Shown here piece after piece: positions 8,554-19,776 of a stretch of DNA of 64,000 bases. Within the stretch, counting starts at the first letter, position 1; every line of letters begins with the position of its first letter. Source of the DNA: Filomicrobium insigne (lineage in GTDB: Bacteria; Pseudomonadota; Alphaproteobacteria; Rhizobiales; Hyphomicrobiaceae); NCBI RefSeq assembly GCF_900104305.1, contig NZ_FNJC01000001.1, positions 796,543 to 860,542 on the forward strand, read 5' to 3'. Both the position numbers and the translations under genes were made by a program. The notes beneath the pieces are model-generated. The model had not been told where the DNA came from. It made no database searches and was given only the letters and a program-made list of their open reading frames with translations.

Positions 8554-9546
8554 ATGACAGTGGCAACTCGTGGCAGCGGAATTTCGGTTCAAAATCCAAC
8601 ACTGAACAGATCGCGCACCGCAGGCATGAAGCTCGTCCCCGGCGGCACCTTCGCTATGGGATCAAACGACCACTATCCCGAAGAGGCACCGGTCCACCGC
8701 GTTACCGTTGATGCATTCTGGATAGATGAATCCCCGGTTACGAATCGCCAATTCCGAAAGTTCGTCGAAGCCACAAACTACGTCACGTTTGCTGAAAAGG
8801 CCCCGAAGGCCGAAGACTATCCAGGTGCCCTTCCTCACATGCTCAAGCCTGGTTCCCTCGTATTCCGCCCCCCGCGCGAACGCGTCGATCTGCGAGACTG
8901 GGGGCAATGGTGGGAATTCAGGTTCGGAGCCGATTGGCGCCATCCCTACGGACGAGGAAGTTGGATCAACGGCCGGAATGACCATCCCGTCGTGCACGTG
9001 GCCTATCAGGATGCGGAAGCTTACGCCGCGTGGGTGGGAAAAATGCTCCCCACGGAAGCGGAATGGGAGTTCGCGGCACGCGGCGGCCTGGATGGCGCTG
9101 AGTTTGCCTGGGGCGATGAGCTCAATCCCTCTGGGCGGCAGATGGCCAATACCTGGCAAGGGGAATTTCCGCACGAGAACCTTAAACTTGATGGCTATGA
9201 GCGCACGTCTCCCGTCAAATCGTACCCACCAAATGGATATGGCCTGTACGACATGATTGGAAACGTTTGGGAGTGGACCACCGATTGGTTTGCCCCAAAA
9301 CATCCAGAAGACGCGCCAAAGGCTTGCTGCATTCCTGAAAATCCGCGCGGCCCTTCACGCGATCAAAGCTTCGATCCGTGCCAGCCACACATCAAAATTC
9401 CTCGGAAAGTTCTCAAAGGAGGCTCGCATCTTTGTGCGCCAAATTATTGTCGCCGCTACCGGCCTGCGGCACGCCATCCGGAGCCCGTCGACACGTCGAC
9501 GAGTCACGTCGGATTTCGCTGCGTGATCCGCGATCAAGGGGACTAA
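8554..9546 (+). CDS. Formylglycine-generating enzyme (sulfatase-modifying factor)
   Basis: A 330-residue oxygen-dependent sulfatase maturase, oxidising the Cys of the sulfatase CxPxR/CxAxR motif to C-alpha-formylglycine. It opens with MKLVPGGTFAMGSNDHYPEEAPVH, characteristic of the FGE-sulfatase fold. YDMIGNVWEWTTDW and KGGSHLCAPNYCRRYRPAAR follow; the latter holds both active-site cysteines spaced as in human SUMF1. No signal peptide is seen, so it acts in the cytoplasm before export. It sits 48 bp upstream of an arylsulfatase with a CSPTR motif, and a second sulfatase follows. CGGAG precedes the ATG by eight bases. Confidence 0.93.
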   Translation: MTVATRGSGISVQNPTLNRSRTAGMKLVPGGTFAMGSNDHYPEEAPVHRVTVDAFWIDESPVTNRQFRKFVEATNYVTFAEKAPKAEDYPGALPHMLKPGSLVFRPPRERVDLRDWGQWWEFRFGADWRHPYGRGSWINGRNDHPVVHVAYQDAEAYAAWVGKMLPTEAEWEFAARGGLDGAEFAWGDELNPSGRQMANTWQGEFPHENLKLDGYERTSPVKSYPPNGYGLYDMIGNVWEWTTDWFAPKHPEDAPKACCIPENPRGPSRDQSFDPCQPHIKIPRKVLKGGSHLCAPNYCRRYRPAARHPEPVDTSTSHVGFRCVIRDQGD

Positions 9547-9594
9547 GGACGTTGGGGAAAAGGGTGAGGAATAGAAACTCGGAGGTTATTTAAG

Positions 9595-12104
9595 ATGGTT
9601 ACCCAAAAGCGCTCTCACCCCGCAAGTTCCGAAAACCGAGACCCTTTACAAACTACCGGCATAAACAGGCGCGGTCTCCTATTGGGCGGTTCCCTTATCG
9701 CAGCGTCTGCCGTCGCGACGACTGCATTCCCCAACGCCGGTTATGCCGAGTTGAAGGAATACCCTCCAGGAACCACCTTCCCGGGCCGTATAGGGCGCAC
9801 GATCGATGAGTCACAGCCCGCGTGGCCGGCGCCCATCGTTGCCAAGCCCGGCTCTCCCAACGTTCTTTTTATCGTCCTAGATGATACCGGCTTTGGCCAA
9901 CTCGGTTGTTACGGATCGCCGATCAATACGCCGAACATCAACAGGCTCGCAGAGGGTGGCCTGCTTTACACAAACATGCACACGACAGCGCTGTGCTCTC
10001 CCACTCGGTCGTGCATCCTGACAGGTCGCAACCATCACTCCAATGCCATGGCGTGCATTACTGAGGGTTCGACGGGATACCCAGGGTCCAATGGGCTCAT
10101 TCCCTTCGAGAACGGCTTTCTTTCTGAGATGCTCGTCGGGCAAGGCTACAGCACATTTGCAGTCGGCAAATGGCACCTGACGCCTGCTGAGCAGATCAGT
10201 GCCGCCGGACCTTACAATCGATGGCCACTGGGTCGTGGCTTCGAACGCTACTATGGCTTTCTGAGTGGTGATACGAGCCAGTACTATCCAGATCTCGTCT
10301 ACGACAACCGGCAAGTCGAACCACCTAAGACACCCGAAGCCTCACGCCCGACCTCGTGGACAAGGCCATAGGATTTATCGCGGATACCAAGCAACTCGCC
10401 CCCGAGAAACCATTCTTCCTTTACCTCGCGACCGGTGCTCAGCACGCGCCACATCAGGTGCCGAAGGAGTGGGCCGACAAGTACAAAGGAAAGTTCGACG
10501 ACGGCTGGGATGCCTATCGAGAGAAGGTTTTCGCCAAGCAAAAGGAACTTGGCGTCATTCCGCAGAACACGGTGTTGTCCCGTCACGATCCCGATGTTCA
10601 GGACTGGGGGCAGCTTCCCGCTGACGAGCGCAAACTATACGCACGCATGATGGAGGTGTTCGCGGGTTTCCTTGAACACACGGATCACCATATCGGCCGT
10701 CTCGTAGACTTTCTAGAGCAGATGGGCGAACTCGATAACACGCTGATCATGCTTATCTCTGACAACGGTGCGAGCGCCGAAGGCGGGCCCCACGGCTCAG
10801 TCAACGAGAACAAGTTTTTTAATAACGTGCCCGACGATCTGCAGCAGAATTTGCAGGCGCTCGACGAACTCGGCGGTCCCAAATATTTCAATCACTACGC
10901 TTGGGGTTGGACCTTTGCCGGCGACACGCCGTTCAAGCGATGGAAGCGTGAGACTTTTCGCGGCGGCGTCTCAGATGCATTCCTCGTGCACTGGCCAAAA
11001 GGCATCGAACCCAAAGGGGGAGTGCGCACGCAGTTTGCACATGCGATCGACATGGTGCCTACGGTTTTGGAAGCCTTGGAGATCTCGCCTCCAAAAGACA
11101 TCCGCGGCGTCACACAATCCCCAATCGAAGGGGTGAGCTTCGCGCATACGTTTAACGACGCTGCAGCAGCATCGAAGCACGACACGCAATATTTCGAGAT
11201 GTTCGCTCACCGCGCTATCTACCATGACGGCTGGCGCGCGGTCTGTCCGTTCCCCGGAGACTCATTTGCGGAGGCCAAGGCGTCTTTTGGCGAACTGACG
11301 CTTACCGAAGACAAGCTACGGGAATTGGATGCCAAGGGCTGGGAACTTTATAATCTCACCGAAGATCCGGCAGAGACGAACAATCTTGCTGAAACACATC
11401 GCGCCAAACTCATCGAGATGATTGCCCTTTGGTACGTCGAGGCGGGCCGGTATGATGTGCTTCCGCTCGACAGCCGAGGCACTGCACGTTTTGCAGATCC
11501 GCGACCGCAACTCACAAAAGAACGCGATACCTACGTCTATTACCCTGGCACGCAAAGCGTGCCCGAAAACGTCGCCGTCAAGGTCCTAAACCGTGCGCAC
11601 ACTATTAGTGCCGACGTGGACGTTCCCTCCGAAGGCGCTGAAGGTGTGCTCATCTGCCATGGCGGCAATACCGGTGGATACACGCTGTTCGTGAAGGACG
11701 GAAAACTTCACTACGTCCACAATTATGTCAGTGCGGAAGAATTCGACATTGCGTCAACCGAAAGCATTCCGACCGGTAAACTCACGCTCCGTTACGAATT
11801 CGAGCCGACAGGCAAACCAGACCTTGCACACGGCAAAGGTACCCCGGGAAAAGGCCGCCTTTTCGCCAACGAGACACTCATCGGCCAAGGCGAGTTACCT
11901 GTCACCATTCCGCTCCTTATTGGCCTTGGCGGCGGCCTCTCGGTGGGCCGCAATCCGGGATCTCCCGTTTCCGAGCTCTATACGCCGCCCTTCGCATTCA
12001 CCGGCAACATTTTCAAAGTCACCGTCGATGTCTCAGGAAAGTCGACCCAAAGCGCAGAGGAGCAGCACAAAGCGGCAGCGATGGCTGCGATGAAGCGACA
12101 ATAG
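9595..12104 (+). pseudogene. Arylsulfatase with a frameshift (two overlapping reading frames)
   Basis: A large type I sulfatase of about 830 codons, read in two frames. The first part (9595-10371) has a Tat signal (NRRGLLLGGSLIAASAV), metal-binding residues in IVLDDTGFGQLG and the CSPTRSCILTGRNHH active site whose Cys is the formylglycine precursor. The second part (from about 10338 to 12104) carries ATGAQHAPH, LIMLISDNGASAEGG and the long C-terminal domain of bacterial arylsulfatases. The frame changes by -1 between TPE (about 10336) and SLTPDLVDKAIGF (10338 on), consistent with one missing base. It is either a recent inactivating mutation, an assembly error or a true frameshift. Both halves are otherwise well conserved. 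GGAGG precedes the start. Confidence 0.85.
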
Positions 12105-12109
12105 AAGAT

Positions 12110-12131
12110 CTGAAAGGCTTCGACCTTTCAG
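12110..12131 (+). terminator. Hairpin after the first sulfatase gene
   Basis: A perfect 8-bp stem CTGAAAGG / CCTTTCAG with loop CTTCGA, six bases past the stop. The following sequence lacks a T run (the next is TTTT 15 bases later), so termination or transcript stabilisation are both possible. Confidence 0.4.
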
Positions 12132-12272
12132 GCAAATGACTAAACTTTTCAGGCCCGAACTTTGATCGCGAAGCAGCGGTCTTTTAGCGCGAAGGCGCCT
12201 CTAGAGATAACAGGAGCAAACTGGAACGGGGAACGAGGGGATGAGAGCCAATGACATAGTGAGGATTTCACA

Positions 12273-13925
<1,653 letters not shown>

Positions 13926-13934
13926 CGTCCCTTT

Positions 13935-13965
13935 ACGGGCTGCGCAAGTATCTCGCGCAGCTCGT
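13935..13965 (+). terminator. Hairpin after the second sulfatase gene
   Basis: An 11-bp stem with one mismatch (ACGGGCTGCGC / GCGCAGCTCGT), ten bases after the stop. There is no T tract, so Rho-independent termination is uncertain. Confidence 0.4.
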
Positions 13966-14045
13966 ACCACCACGCGTCTTGAATATGACGCCGACAATAT
14001 TCGTCAGAGAAGAAGCGTCCTACTTCGAAATTCCGGAGGGAATAT

Positions 14046-14291
14046 ATGCATTTCATTGATATATTCGCCATTTTCATTCTAATCATCTTACTCAGCACAT
14101 TGATCGCTATCTTTGTCGCTTTGGGAATGGCGCCGGGGTATATCGCGAAGAAGCGTAATCATCCGTGGGCAGAAGGTGTCGCAGTGGCGGGTTGGGTTAC
14201 TCTGATCTGTGGTTTTGTTTTCTGGCCACTCGCCCTCGTCTGGGCCTTTGTCGACGCCCCCGCACCCTATAAGCGGGAGGCTGCTCGATGA
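14046..14291 (+). CDS. DUF3302 membrane protein (YiaW-like)
   Basis: An 81-residue inner-membrane protein with two hydrophobic helices (IFAIFILIILLSTLIAIFVAL and VAVAGWVTLICGFVFWPLALVW) separated by a basic loop (KKRNHPWAEG). DUF3302 proteins such as E. coli YiaW are encoded immediately before an HlyD/YiaV-type protein, exactly as here. The stop overlaps the next start by four bases (ATGA), so translation is coupled. The function is unknown; a role as a partner of the HlyD-type protein is likely. GGAGG precedes the ATG. Confidence 0.85.
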   Translation: MHFIDIFAIFILIILLSTLIAIFVALGMAPGYIAKKRNHPWAEGVAVAGWVTLICGFVFWPLALVWAFVDAPAPYKREAAR

Positions 14292-15229
14292 TCATATTTC
14301 TCGTTCTCGTCTACCTTCTCATTCTTTTCATACTGGTCAAGATCAAGATCATTCCGTTCAATCTGTTCTGGAAACTTTCTCCGATCCTCGTATTTGTCCT
14401 GCTCAATATTCTCCTCTTCATTCCTATGGGCTGGGCCGCACCCTCGGGCCCGCTTCTCGTCAGACGGCATTCGGTTCCAATTGTACCAGACGTAGCCGGA
14501 GAAGTTATCGAAGTTCCCGTCGAGGCCAATGTTCCGCTAAAGGCCAACGACGTCCTTTTTCGCATCGATCCTGTCCCGTTTCAGACGCAGGTCGACTCAC
14601 TCGATGCACAACTCAAGTTTGCTCAGCTCCGTTACGAACAAATGGCCGAGCTGCATAGCCGGGATACCGGAAGGCTGTTCGATGTCCAGCAGCGTGAGGC
14701 TGAAGTCAAACAGCTCCGGGCACAACTCGAAGCGGCGAAATGGAACCTCGATAAGACGGTCGTCCGCGCGCCCGCCAATGGCTACGTGACGAATATCGCG
14801 CTTCGTAAAGGGGCGCGCGTCGCATCCCTACCGCTCTCTCCCGCGATGGCGTTTATCGATACATCTGAGACGCTCATCGGCGTAGAGATCAAACAAATCA
14901 GTGCGCGGTTCGTTGAACCTGGGCAGCGCGTCGAAGCGACCTTCAAGTTCTTTCCAGGGAAGATCTTTAAAGGTCGCGTGGAATCTGTACTCCAGGCGAT
15001 CGCTTCTGGTCAGACCCAAATATCGGGGCAAGCCATTGCCCCCCCGAAGGTATTTTCTGATCCCTTCGTCGTGCTGATTAAACTTGATGATGCGAAGTCA
15101 GCACAACGCTTGCCGGCAGGCACCGCTGGCGATGCGGCAATCTTCACTGAGCGTCTCAAGCCCACGCATGTGATACGACGCGTGATGCTTCGGATGACGG
15201 CGATCATGAACTACATCAACCCGTTCTAG
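14288..15229 (+). CDS. HlyD-family membrane fusion protein (YiaV-like)
   Basis: A 313-residue membrane fusion protein. Two N-terminal hydrophobic segments (residues 1-20 and 30-50) anchor it. The lipoyl-like half (VPDVAGEVIEVPVEANVPLKANDVLFRIDPVPFQTQV), a helical hairpin (residues 95-150) and the second lipoyl half (VVRAPANGYVTNIALRKGARV) follow. Proteins of this kind link an inner-membrane transporter to the outer membrane, but no transporter gene is adjacent, as in other yiaW-yiaV pairs. It overlaps the DUF3302 gene by four bases and follows the sulfatases in the same direction. Export of an aromatic or sulfated compound is possible but unproven. Confidence 0.85.
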   Translation: MIIFLVLVYLLILFILVKIKIIPFNLFWKLSPILVFVLLNILLFIPMGWAAPSGPLLVRRHSVPIVPDVAGEVIEVPVEANVPLKANDVLFRIDPVPFQTQVDSLDAQLKFAQLRYEQMAELHSRDTGRLFDVQQREAEVKQLRAQLEAAKWNLDKTVVRAPANGYVTNIALRKGARVASLPLSPAMAFIDTSETLIGVEIKQISARFVEPGQRVEATFKFFPGKIFKGRVESVLQAIASGQTQISGQAIAPPKVFSDPFVVLIKLDDAKSAQRLPAGTAGDAAIFTERLKPTHVIRRVMLRMTAIMNYINPF

Positions 15230-16207
15230 CTAAATCCAGACGTTCATAGCAATCGCGAGAACCGCAATAGCAACGGCCTGTATCACGCACGCGATGCGAT
15301 AGACTTGCAATGCGCGCCGGATATCGACCGCGTTGGCCTCAGCACGTCCCTGTCCCATCCAATGATCAGGGACTGTCAGGCCATCATATATCCTCGGTCC
15401 CGCAAGTTTGAGGCCGAGCGCACCGGCCATTGCCGCTTCAGGCCAGCCCGCGTTCGGCGATCGGTGCTGGCCCGCATCGCGGGCGATTGCCTGTAACGCA
15501 TCGCGTCCGTTCATCTGCGGAAGAAGAAACGCAGCAGCGGCGATCAGCAAGCCGGACAAACGCGATGCTGGTAAGTTGACAATGTCGTCCAGACGGGCTG
15601 CGGCCCAACCGAACGCCAAGTAGCGATCGCTCTTATGTCCGATCATGCTGTCAGCGGTATTGATGGTCTTGTATGCAGCTACCCCAGGCAGCCCGGCGAT
15701 AAGGAGCCAGAAGGTCGGGGCAACAATGCCATCGGAAAAATTCTCAGACAGGCTCTCAATGGCGGCTCGACTGACGGCATGCTCATCAAGCGACGTCGGA
15801 TCGCGTCCAACAATCATCGCAACAGCTCTGCGGCCGGATTCTATGCCCTCACTTTCGAGCGCATCGGCAACAGCTTCGACGTGCTGATACAGGCTGCGTT
15901 GCGCGATAAAGGCACTGGCGACGATACCGACAATGACGACATTTAAGGGATGCGGTAAAAGCCGGTCAGCAATGAGCACACATGCGAGGCTCGCAATCAA
16001 TGTTGCTGATAGGCACACAACGAGTGCCATTATCCCGTTGAAGCGCCTTTGTTCGAATGAATATTGCGTCCCATTCCAGGCGCTCTCGCACCATGTTATC
16101 AGTCGGCCGATCCAACTGACAGGGTGCCCCAACGCGCGATACAGCCTTTGCGGGTAGCCGCAGGCTGCTTCGAATAACAATGCGATCAGCGTGAGAGGAG
16201 CGTACAC
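15230..16207 (-). CDS. cbiB: Adenosylcobinamide-phosphate synthase
   Basis: A 325-residue integral membrane protein of the CbiB/CobD family. It attaches (R)-1-amino-2-propanol phosphate to adenosylcobyric acid. Family motifs are visible: LFEAACGYPQRLYRALGHPVSWIGRLI at the N-terminus, then SENFSDGIVAPTFW and KTINTADSMIGHKSDRYLAFGWAAARLDD. Several transmembrane helices occur. The start is uncertain: the frame is open to a GTG at 16252, but a GTG at 16207 places the conserved N-terminus correctly. It is divergent from the threonine-phosphate decarboxylase gene, whose product supplies the aminopropanol phosphate. Confidence 0.9.
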   Translation of the reverse strand: MYAPLTLIALLFEAACGYPQRLYRALGHPVSWIGRLITWCESAWNGTQYSFEQRRFNGIMALVVCLSATLIASLACVLIADRLLPHPLNVVIVGIVASAFIAQRSLYQHVEAVADALESEGIESGRRAVAMIVGRDPTSLDEHAVSRAAIESLSENFSDGIVAPTFWLLIAGLPGVAAYKTINTADSMIGHKSDRYLAFGWAAARLDDIVNLPASRLSGLLIAAAAFLLPQMNGRDALQAIARDAGQHRSPNAGWPEAAMAGALGLKLAGPRIYDGLTVPDHWMGQGRAEANAVDIRRALQVYRIACVIQAVAIAVLAIAMNVWI

Positions 16208-16253
16208 GGGTTTGCAGTTCAATAGCTTGGCACAGCCGACAGGTGCTACCACG

Positions 16254-17273
16254 ATGGCGACGCAGCCGGAACATCTATTGCACGGCGGAAACCTCGACGC
16301 GGCGCGTCAACGTTTTCCTTCCGCGCCAGAGCCGTGGATTGACCTGTCGACGGGTATTAATCCTTTTCCTTATTCGATTCCACCGTTGACCCCGGAGATA
16401 TGGTCGCGATTGCCGCAGCGCTCTCATGAGTTGGCGTTGCGCGAAGCTGCTGCCCGGAGCTATGGCGCGCAGAACCAGGACATGGTCGTCCCGGCCTCAG
16501 GCACGCAAGCCCTCATACAGATTCTGCCACGGCTTATTGCTCGCTCGCAGATCGCTATTCTCAGTCCGACTTACAGTGAGCACGCCAAGGCTTGGCGGCA
16601 CGAGGGCCATTACGTTGTTGAAGTTCCCGACCTGACGACCATCGCGAGTGCCCGCGTGGCCATCGTCGTCAATCCCAACAATCCTACCGGCCAAGTCATA
16701 CCTACAGAACGATTGCGGGGGGTGGCCGCCGAGCTGCAGTCCCGAGATGGGCTGCTTGTGGTCGACGAGGCGTTCGCCGATGTCATGGCGCCAGACGTAA
16801 GTCTTATTCCTGATCTTCCGCCCGCAACGATCGTACTTCGCTCCTTCGGCAAGATGTATGGGCTTGCCGGATTGCGCCTCGGATTTGCGATTACGCACGA
16901 AGACCTTGCTTCACAGCTGCGCGATTATTTTGGACCGTGGGCGGTATCCGGTCCGGCTTTGTCGATCGGCGCAGCAGCCCTTGCCGATATCGCGTGGCGC
17001 GAGAAAGCCGTGACGCGGCTGCAGAACGCTCAGCGCAGGCTCGATGCACTTCTGGAAACCTGCGGTGGCTGCTCGGTTATCGGCGGAACGCCTCTCTTTC
17101 GCCTCGCCACGCATTCGCGTGCGGCGCAAGTGGCCGACACATTGGCGCAGCACGGCATCCTTGTGCGCCAGTTCTCCTACGCGCCAACGTGGCTGCGCTT
17201 TGGCTTGCCGGGACCGGAAGAATCTTGGCGGCGGCTGGAGCAGGCGCTTCGCGCGATTGGCACCAACATCTAG
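16254..17273 (+). CDS. Threonine-phosphate decarboxylase
   Basis: A 339-residue PLP enzyme of aminotransferase fold class I, making (R)-1-amino-2-propanol O-2-phosphate from L-threonine O-3-phosphate for the cobalamin side chain (called CobD in Salmonella, CobC in Pseudomonas). Visible features are LHGGNLDAARQRF and DLSTGINPFPYS near the N-terminus, NPNNPTGQ, LLVVDEAFAD and RSFGKMYGLAGLRLGF, where the Lys of SFGKMYG is the PLP lysine. The symbol is left blank because the two naming schemes conflict. Its end overlaps the 3' end of the convergent cobS by four bases. Confidence 0.92.
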   Translation: MATQPEHLLHGGNLDAARQRFPSAPEPWIDLSTGINPFPYSIPPLTPEIWSRLPQRSHELALREAAARSYGAQNQDMVVPASGTQALIQILPRLIARSQIAILSPTYSEHAKAWRHEGHYVVEVPDLTTIASARVAIVVNPNNPTGQVIPTERLRGVAAELQSRDGLLVVDEAFADVMAPDVSLIPDLPPATIVLRSFGKMYGLAGLRLGFAITHEDLASQLRDYFGPWAVSGPALSIGAAALADIAWREKAVTRLQNAQRRLDALLETCGGCSVIGGTPLFRLATHSRAAQVADTLAQHGILVRQFSYAPTWLRFGLPGPEESWRRLEQALRAIGTNI

Positions 17274-18010
17274 CCTGCGAGGATGACGGCAGCCACGACA
17301 ACTGCCAACAGCAAGAGCGTCTCCGTCACTTCGACGCTCGCACCGAGACAATCGCCCGTGATGCCCCTTAGACGGACGCGCCAATAGACGGCGATCAACG
17401 GGATGATGAGCAGGGCCGCCAACAATGCGGGAGCCAGCCAGACGCTCAAAAGCGCCAAGATGCCCCCTTGGACAACGACAACGGGTCGGTTGATCTGCCA
17501 AGAGAAGCGCTCTCCTGATCCGCTTGCCAGAGGCGGCACGTAGAGGCTCCACACTTGTGTGCCCCATCGCGCCCACGCAGGAACAAGGACGAGCGCCGCC
17601 AGCGTGTGCCATCCTTCGGAAAGTTGAGCCAAAAGCACCAACTTAGCGATGAGCAGCAAAACGATTGCTATGACGCCAAAGGATCCGACATGGGGATCGC
17701 GCAGCACTTCCAGAAAACGCTCAGGAGAACGATGCGCCGCGCCCAGCGCATCGGCCACATCGCCGAGCCCGTCAATATGCAGACCGCCTGTCACCCATAC
17801 CCACAGCACGAGCGCTACGAGCGCCCCAAGCCAGGGTGAAATGAAATATCCCGCCCAAAAGCCTGCGGCGACAATGGCCCCGATAATTGCCCCAACCACG
17901 GCAAACCACCCTGCCGAACGGGATAGATCCGCCGGATTGAATTCCGCGGTTTGCGGCGCTGGAAGTCTCGTCAGAAATTGAAGGGCGTAGCCGAATGTCT
18001 GCAAATTCAT
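17270..18010 (-). CDS. cobS: Cobalamin synthase (adenosylcobinamide-GDP ribazoletransferase)
   Basis: A 246-residue polytopic membrane enzyme (EC 2.7.8.26) joining adenosylcobinamide-GDP with alpha-ribazole or its phosphate. Motifs typical of CobS include ALQFLTRLPAP at the N-terminus, GGLHIDGLGDVADALGA with the acidic metal-binding residues, and RDPHVGSFGVIAIV. It starts at the ATG that overlaps the stop of the upstream phosphatase gene by four bases (ATGA). It is part of the minus-strand run cobT, phosphatase, cobS. Confidence 0.92.
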   Translation of the reverse strand: MNLQTFGYALQFLTRLPAPQTAEFNPADLSRSAGWFAVVGAIIGAIVAAGFWAGYFISPWLGALVALVLWVWVTGGLHIDGLGDVADALGAAHRSPERFLEVLRDPHVGSFGVIAIVLLLIAKLVLLAQLSEGWHTLAALVLVPAWARWGTQVWSLYVPPLASGSGERFSWQINRPVVVVQGGILALLSVWLAPALLAALLIIPLIAVYWRVRLRGITGDCLGASVEVTETLLLLAVVVAAVILAG

Positions 18011-18603
18011 GGCTGCACGATCTCGATAATCTCGCCCCAAAATTTCCCGTCTACACGGCCGAAGCGCAAGGTGATGCGGGTCCCGTAGTCAATCTTAAGT
18101 GCCCAAACACGATCTAGGGGAATATCGCAAGCGAGGGAGAGAGCCGCGCGCATTGGCCCGGCATGGGTGACGATGAGCGCGTTGCCCTCGTCTGGCGCCT
18201 CCAGAAGTCTGCCAAGTGCAAGAGCGATGCGATCGCTCAGCGTCGTCCAGTTTTCTCCACCAGGCGGCCCCGAGGCGTTTGGATCACGATAAAAGGCATC
18301 TAACGCCTGTGCGATCTCAGCATCCTTCCGGAGCTCCGCGACCGGCTTCCCATCCCATGCGCCAAAATCGAGTTCCGCCCAGTCTTTATCGCGGCGTGTC
18401 TGCACGTTGCGCGCGTTCGCAAGCTGTTCGGCCGGTTCGCGGGCACGTTTCAGTGGCGATGTCAGGATTATACAGTACTCACGATTTCTGGTCTGCTTCT
18501 CGAACTGCTGCCAACCCAGTTCCGACAAGACTGCGTCGGTGCGGCCCAGCAGCACCCCTTTTCTTTCTGTTTCGCCGTGACGGAGCAGATCGATCTGGCG
18601 CAT
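18007..18603 (-). CDS. Histidine phosphatase, alpha-ribazole phosphatase type
   Basis: A 198-residue member of the phosphoglycerate-mutase-like histidine phosphatases. The N-terminal LLRHGETERKG contains the catalytic RHG triad. LTSPLKRAREPAEQL, the phosphate-pocket Arg region, follows, then ELDFGAWDGKP and VTHAGPMRAALS with the second catalytic His. Its position between cobT and cobS, overlapping both by one to four bases, points to dephosphorylation of alpha-ribazole phosphate or cobalamin phosphate in nucleotide-loop assembly (CobC in Salmonella). The substrate is inferred from context. Confidence 0.88.
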   Translation of the reverse strand: MRQIDLLRHGETERKGVLLGRTDAVLSELGWQQFEKQTRNREYCIILTSPLKRAREPAEQLANARNVQTRRDKDWAELDFGAWDGKPVAELRKDAEIAQALDAFYRDPNASGPPGGENWTTLSDRIALALGRLLEAPDEGNALIVTHAGPMRAALSLACDIPLDRVWALKIDYGTRITLRFGRVDGKFWGEIIEIVQP

Positions 18604-19658
18604 CAGCCACGCCCCGACACGTTCGCTTCGTCAAACGTTGCCATGCCGGCGTGCAGGGCACAGACAAGTTTCACGATAGGGAGCGCCAAAGCAGCGCCAG
18701 AGCCCTCCCCGAGCCGCAGCTTCAGATCGAGTAGCGGTTCGGCATCTAACGCTTCGAGAACCTGCTGATGACCCTGTTCATAGGAGCGATGCGAATAAAC
18801 GAGCCACTCCTTGCACGATGGATTGATCCGCACAGCCAGAAGCGCTGCGACGGAAACGATAAAGCCATCGATCAGAACCGGGACACGCGATTGAGCGGAG
18901 CTGATAATCGCACCCGTCAGAGCCGCAATTTCCAAACCACCGACACACGCCAGAGTTTCGAGCGGAGATTTTTCCGTCCCTCCTAGTCCATGCAGCTTCA
19001 ACGCGGCGTTGATCATGCGTGCCTTGTGCTCGACGCCCTTATTGTCGAGGCCGGTGCCACGCCCCACGAGATCATCCGGGGACTTTGAAAGAAGCGCAGA
19101 AGCGACAGCGGCTGCCGACGTCGTATTGCCTATGCCCATCTCGCCCAGGATGAGTAGATCGGCGCCAACGGCTGCACGCTGCACGGCTCTCCGCCCCGCT
19201 GCCATTGCGAACTGGGCTTCCTCGATCGTCATTGCGGGCTCGGTCGAGAAGTCCCGCGTTCCAGCGCATTGCTTGTCTCTCACAACACCGGGGATCTCCG
19301 TTGTTGCCAGCGTTCCGACATCGACGACCTCAAGAGGCGCTCTGAGTTCACGCGCAAGAACGGATATCGCCGCGCCGCCTGTTGCGAAGTTGTGAAGCAT
19401 CTGAACCGTTACGGCCGAAGGATAGGCTGAGACGCCGTGCAGAGTTATGCCATGATCGCCCGCAAACAGAATGATGCGCGCGTCGTCGACCTTCGGGCGC
19501 TCAGTCTCCTGAAGCGCGGCAAGCCGCACTGCAAGCCGCTCAAGAATGCCAAGCGAGCCGGGAGGTTTCGTCAATGAATTCTGGCGGTTCTCGGCTGCTG
19601 CGGCATGTTCTTGAGAAGGGAGGGGACAGGAGAGGGTTGTCCAATCGTCGCTTTTCAC
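18603..19658 (-). CDS. cobT: Nicotinate-nucleotide--dimethylbenzimidazole phosphoribosyltransferase
   Basis: A 351-residue enzyme (EC 2.4.2.21) making alpha-ribazole 5'-phosphate from DMB and nicotinate mononucleotide. Family features are KPPGSLGILERLAVRLAALQ at the N-terminus, ILFAGDHGITLHGVSAYPSAVT, LGEMGIGNTTSAAA and LACVGGLEIAALTGAI; the Glu near the C-terminal domain is the likely catalytic base. The start codon is GTG at 19658. It heads the three-gene minus-strand unit and ends by overlapping the phosphatase start. It is divergent from the broken cbiZ. Confidence 0.93.
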   Translation of the reverse strand: MKSDDWTTLSCPLPSQEHAAAAENRQNSLTKPPGSLGILERLAVRLAALQETERPKVDDARIILFAGDHGITLHGVSAYPSAVTVQMLHNFATGGAAISVLARELRAPLEVVDVGTLATTEIPGVVRDKQCAGTRDFSTEPAMTIEEAQFAMAAGRRAVQRAAVGADLLILGEMGIGNTTSAAAVASALLSKSPDDLVGRGTGLDNKGVEHKARMINAALKLHGLGGTEKSPLETLACVGGLEIAALTGAIISSAQSRVPVLIDGFIVSVAALLAVRINPSCKEWLVYSHRSYEQGHQQVLEALDAEPLLDLKLRLGEGSGAALALPIVKLVCALHAGMATFDEANVSGRG

Positions 19659-19776
19659 TCTTTACCCTTTGATCTTGGAAATTGGCGGTGCAGGTTGAAT
19701 GTCCTTGACCGCTTGTCAAGCGCAGCCGCGTGCTCGAAAGCAACACATTAATTTCACTGCCCTGAGGCCCATTCCT

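Noticed and set aside
8244-8711. 155-residue plus-strand frame before the formylglycine enzyme
   Set aside because: Overlaps the real gene in another frame and has no recognisable domain or ribosome binding site.
19659-19776. Cobalamin riboswitch between cobT and cbiZ
   Set aside because: No B12-box-like sequence was found by eye on either strand.
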